Shown here piece by piece: positions 6,566 to 8,835 of a stretch of DNA of 8,835 bases (its first letter is position 1; every line of letters starts with the position of its first letter). The DNA is from Planctomycetaceae bacterium (GTDB lineage: Bacteria; Planctomycetota; Planctomycetia; Pirellulales; Thermoguttaceae), in the NCBI GenBank assembly GCA_031287585.1, contig JAITST010000251.1:1-8835 (forward strand). The letters run 5' to 3'. The position numbers and the translations under genes were made by a program. The notes under the pieces were generated by a model that was given only the letters and a program-made list of their open reading frames with translations, did not search any database and had not been told where the DNA came from.

Positions 6566-8835
6566 ATGTTCACTGCCAAAAGTGAAATGGATTTGCGTCT
6601 TCAGGTCAAGGACAAATTCTTTTCCCAATATAAAGTTTCTCTCGAAGACAAGCGAATCGACTTTCTCGTCTATTCGCCGACGAGTTTGTTCACGTCCGAA
6701 ACGCTTCTCTGGGCGGAATCAAAGAAGGACATTACGCCTGTCAATACGATGTTCGCCCAACTTCTGCTGACCATCAAAAAAACGGTGGACAGCGGCGAAA
6801 TGCCGCCGAAATTTCTCGGTGTGTTCGATAAAGAAAAAATTGCTTTTGTCGAATATCATCATATTTTGCCGGTGTTCAATCTCAATGATTTTAATTGGAA
6901 CGAAAAGCCGTCAACCGTGTCCAAAAAGACCGAAAATACCGTTGGCAAATTTCTGACCAAAGAGGTACTCAATCAATTCGAGTTCAAAAAAGACGAAGCG
7001 GAACTTCGGGAATTTATCAAAACGAATTTCATCATCGGTAACGTTTCGCTCTACAAAGCACAAATCAATAAGAATAATTTCGTAACGGTTTATAATAAAT
7101 GGATTGATGCCGTTAAACCGACGATTGCAGTTGATTTCAATGAATTGAAAAAAGCCGGAGTGTTAGATGCCGATTTTTTTCTTGCCGACCTTTTGTCGAA
7201 AAATAATAAATCGTTATATCAAACGTTGAAAATCGTTTTGAGGGAATCGGAATACCATATTAACGTCGATAAAATCAAGCATTTGTTGCAAGCCGTTTTT
7301 TTTAAAGGCAACCAACAAAAGCATACCGAATTTTGGACGAAGTACAAACGTCCTCCGGCAGAGGAATATTGGCAATATATGTTAGAACGGCGGGATTTGC
7401 TCGTGCCGCAGCAGATTAGAGAACAAAAAGGGGCTTATTTTACACCGCAAATTTGGGTCGAAAAATCACAGGAATATCTTGAAAAAGCGTTCGGTGAAAA
7501 CTGGCAGGACGAGTATTACATTTGGGATTGTTGCTGCGGTACCGGCAATCTGCTTGCCGGTTTGGTCAATCCCGATAACGTTTGGGCATCAACGATTGAC
7601 CAGCCCGATGTGGATATTGTTCACCAAATGATAGGCGAAGGTTTCAATCTTTTGAAACCGCACGTATTCCAATTCGATTTTTTGGGTGACGAATTTTTAC
7701 CGCAATCAAAGGGGGGCAAGATTCCTGATTTGCTTTTCAGGATTGTTAATAATTCTGAAAAGCAAAAGAAACTGATTATCTATATGAATCCGCCGTATGC
7801 AGAAACTGGCGACGGTTTGGGAACGCAAACAAACAAAAAATTCGGTTTTTCACAATTCGATACGCATTTCAAATACAAAGATGATTTGGGTAAGGCATCG
7901 CACGAATTTTTCTCTCAATTCTTTTTCCATATTTTGAAAATGATGCCGAATACAAATTTAGCATCTTTTTCGACATTGAAATATGTCAATTCGATAAACT
8001 TTCAGAAGTTTCGAAAATCGTTCAGGGCAAAATACAAGGCGGGGTTTATGTGCAGAGCCGAAACGTTTGACAATGTTCAGGGAATGTTTCCAATCGGCTT
8101 TCTCATTTGGGGATTATCACAATCACGTTTTCCTAAAAGTATCTCCGTCGATATTCTGAATGACGAAGGTATAAAAATAGAAAAAAAAAGATTTTACAAT
8201 AACAAAAAGTATATTAACGAATGGATGAATTTGTTTTCTGCAACAGGTCATCCTCTTGGCTTTTTATATGCCAAGGGAATGGATTTTCAGAATAATCAGG
8301 GCTTGTGGATTAGTATTGAACAAAAAAAATCCGGCGGATCAAAATTTATATTGAGTGAAAGTAATTGGATTGTGGGCTGCATTTATTTTGCCGTTCGACA
8401 CGTTTTTAAGCATACCTGGATCAACCACAACGATCAATTTTTATTCCCTAATGATGGCTATAAAAAAGATAGACGCTTTCAAAACGATTGCTTGACATTT
8501 GCTTTATTCCACGAAAAGAATAAAATTTCTTCGCAAGACGGTATCAATCACTGGATACCATTCACGAGAAAAGACGTAAAAGGCAAAGACAGTTTTATGT
8601 CAATGTTTATGTCCGACTTCTTACAAACACGCGGAAGATTTAGCAAGGAGTCGAACGCTGTATTTGAGGCGGGAAAAGCATTGTGGGCGTATTATCACCA
8701 AACGATTAAAGATGACAATGATGCGGCAGTTGACGCTTCACTGTACGATATTCGAGAATACTTTAAGGGGCGAAATGAAAAGGGTAAGATGAAAGCCCGG
8801 TCAACGGATGAGCGGTTCAACGAACTTGACAAAGC
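6566..8835 (+). CDS. Type IIG-like restriction-modification protein (nuclease plus N6-adenine DNA methylase), partial at 3' end
   Basis: A frame of 756 codons runs from ATG 6566 (in-frame stop TAA at 6554) off the window end with no stop. The N-terminal region (about 1-130) has KRIDFLVY (D32) and LLWAESKKD (E51, K53), the pattern of a PD-(D/E)xK nuclease, followed by KFLGVFDKEKIAFVEY as seen in type IIG enzymes of epsilonproteobacteria and Bacteroidetes. A helical linker leads to the methylase: KGAYFTP (288-294, motif X region), DCCCGTGN (321-328, motif I, S-adenosylmethionine binding) and NPPY (408-411, motif IV, the catalytic motif of N6-adenine or N4-cytosine methylases). Residues after about 480 probably contain target recognition. 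It would methylate, and possibly cut, a short DNA site. ATG 6566 is taken as start; M8 at 6587 is the alternative. No Shine-Dalgarno is present. No separate restriction or specificity gene is visible, and the C-terminus and downstream genes are outside the window. Confidence 0.85.
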   Translation, partial: MFTAKSEMDLRLQVKDKFFSQYKVSLEDKRIDFLVYSPTSLFTSETLLWAESKKDITPVNTMFAQLLLTIKKTVDSGEMPPKFLGVFDKEKIAFVEYHHILPVFNLNDFNWNEKPSTVSKKTENTVGKFLTKEVLNQFEFKKDEAELREFIKTNFIIGNVSLYKAQINKNNFVTVYNKWIDAVKPTIAVDFNELKKAGVLDADFFLADLLSKNNKSLYQTLKIVLRESEYHINVDKIKHLLQAVFFKGNQQKHTEFWTKYKRPPAEEYWQYMLERRDLLVPQQIREQKGAYFTPQIWVEKSQEYLEKAFGENWQDEYYIWDCCCGTGNLLAGLVNPDNVWASTIDQPDVDIVHQMIGEGFNLLKPHVFQFDFLGDEFLPQSKGGKIPDLLFRIVNNSEKQKKLIIYMNPPYAETGDGLGTQTNKKFGFSQFDTHFKYKDDLGKASHEFFSQFFFHILKMMPNTNLASFSTLKYVNSINFQKFRKSFRAKYKAGFMCRAETFDNVQGMFPIGFLIWGLSQSRFPKSISVDILNDEGIKIEKKRFYNNKKYINEWMNLFSATGHPLGFLYAKGMDFQNNQGLWISIEQKKSGGSKFILSESNWIVGCIYFAVRHVFKHTWINHNDQFLFPNDGYKKDRRFQNDCLTFALFHEKNKISSQDGINHWIPFTRKDVKGKDSFMSMFMSDFLQTRGRFSKESNAVFEAGKALWAYYHQTIKDDNDAAVDASLYDIREYFKGRNEKGKMKARSTDERFNELDK

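Noticed and set aside
6318..6579. Two overlapping minus-strand open frames
   Set aside because: Their C-terminal residues are translations of the CGCAGAG repeat arm, and no protein family is recognisable.

Overview
The window looks like a chromosomal segment of a free-living or gut bacterium with moderate GC. It is most consistent with a planctomycete, though this is an inference from gene content and not a marker-gene assignment. The supporting points are a secreted DUF1573-type protein, a large M48 peptidase with a TerB-like tail, the general lack of Shine-Dalgarno sequences before starts, and intergenic repeats of the CGCAGAG / TTAACCGC type.

Layout. Positions 1-383 hold the 3' end of a frameshifted IS4-superfamily (ISH3-like) transposase. 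Positions 384-1076 are AT-rich and decayed, with a possible broken reading frame that ends in a Gly/Ser tail (559-844) and an inverted repeat (925-1015). A small glycosyltransferase-family-25-like gene follows at 1077-1787; its second half resembles the C-terminal half of a sulfotransferase, so it appears to be a chimera. A membrane M48 zinc metallopeptidase with a TerB-like C-terminal region (1891-3933) converges with, and overlaps by 65 bp, a minus-strand gene for an unknown protein with two C-terminal membrane segments (3869-4627). Upstream of that gene on the same strand is a secreted three-repeat DUF1573-like protein (4701-5966), and the two minus-strand genes probably form an operon.

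The divergent intergenic region 5967-6565 carries a nested palindromic element: CGCAGAG-type outer arms, 38-bp imperfect inverted repeats with a 13-bp perfect core, and a 64-bp central palindrome. It looks like a MITE or a pile-up of small palindromic repeats. From 6566 to the window end, a long plus-strand frame with no stop encodes a type IIG-like restriction-modification protein: an N-terminal PD-(D/E)xK nuclease-like region followed by an N6-adenine methylase with motifs CCCGTGN and NPPY. Its C-terminus lies outside the window.

The strongest second-look items are the GT25/sulfotransferase chimera, the nested palindrome, and the peptidase / membrane-protein / DUF1573 neighbourhood. No complete new defence system can be shown from this window alone. 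No tRNA, rRNA or CRISPR array was seen.
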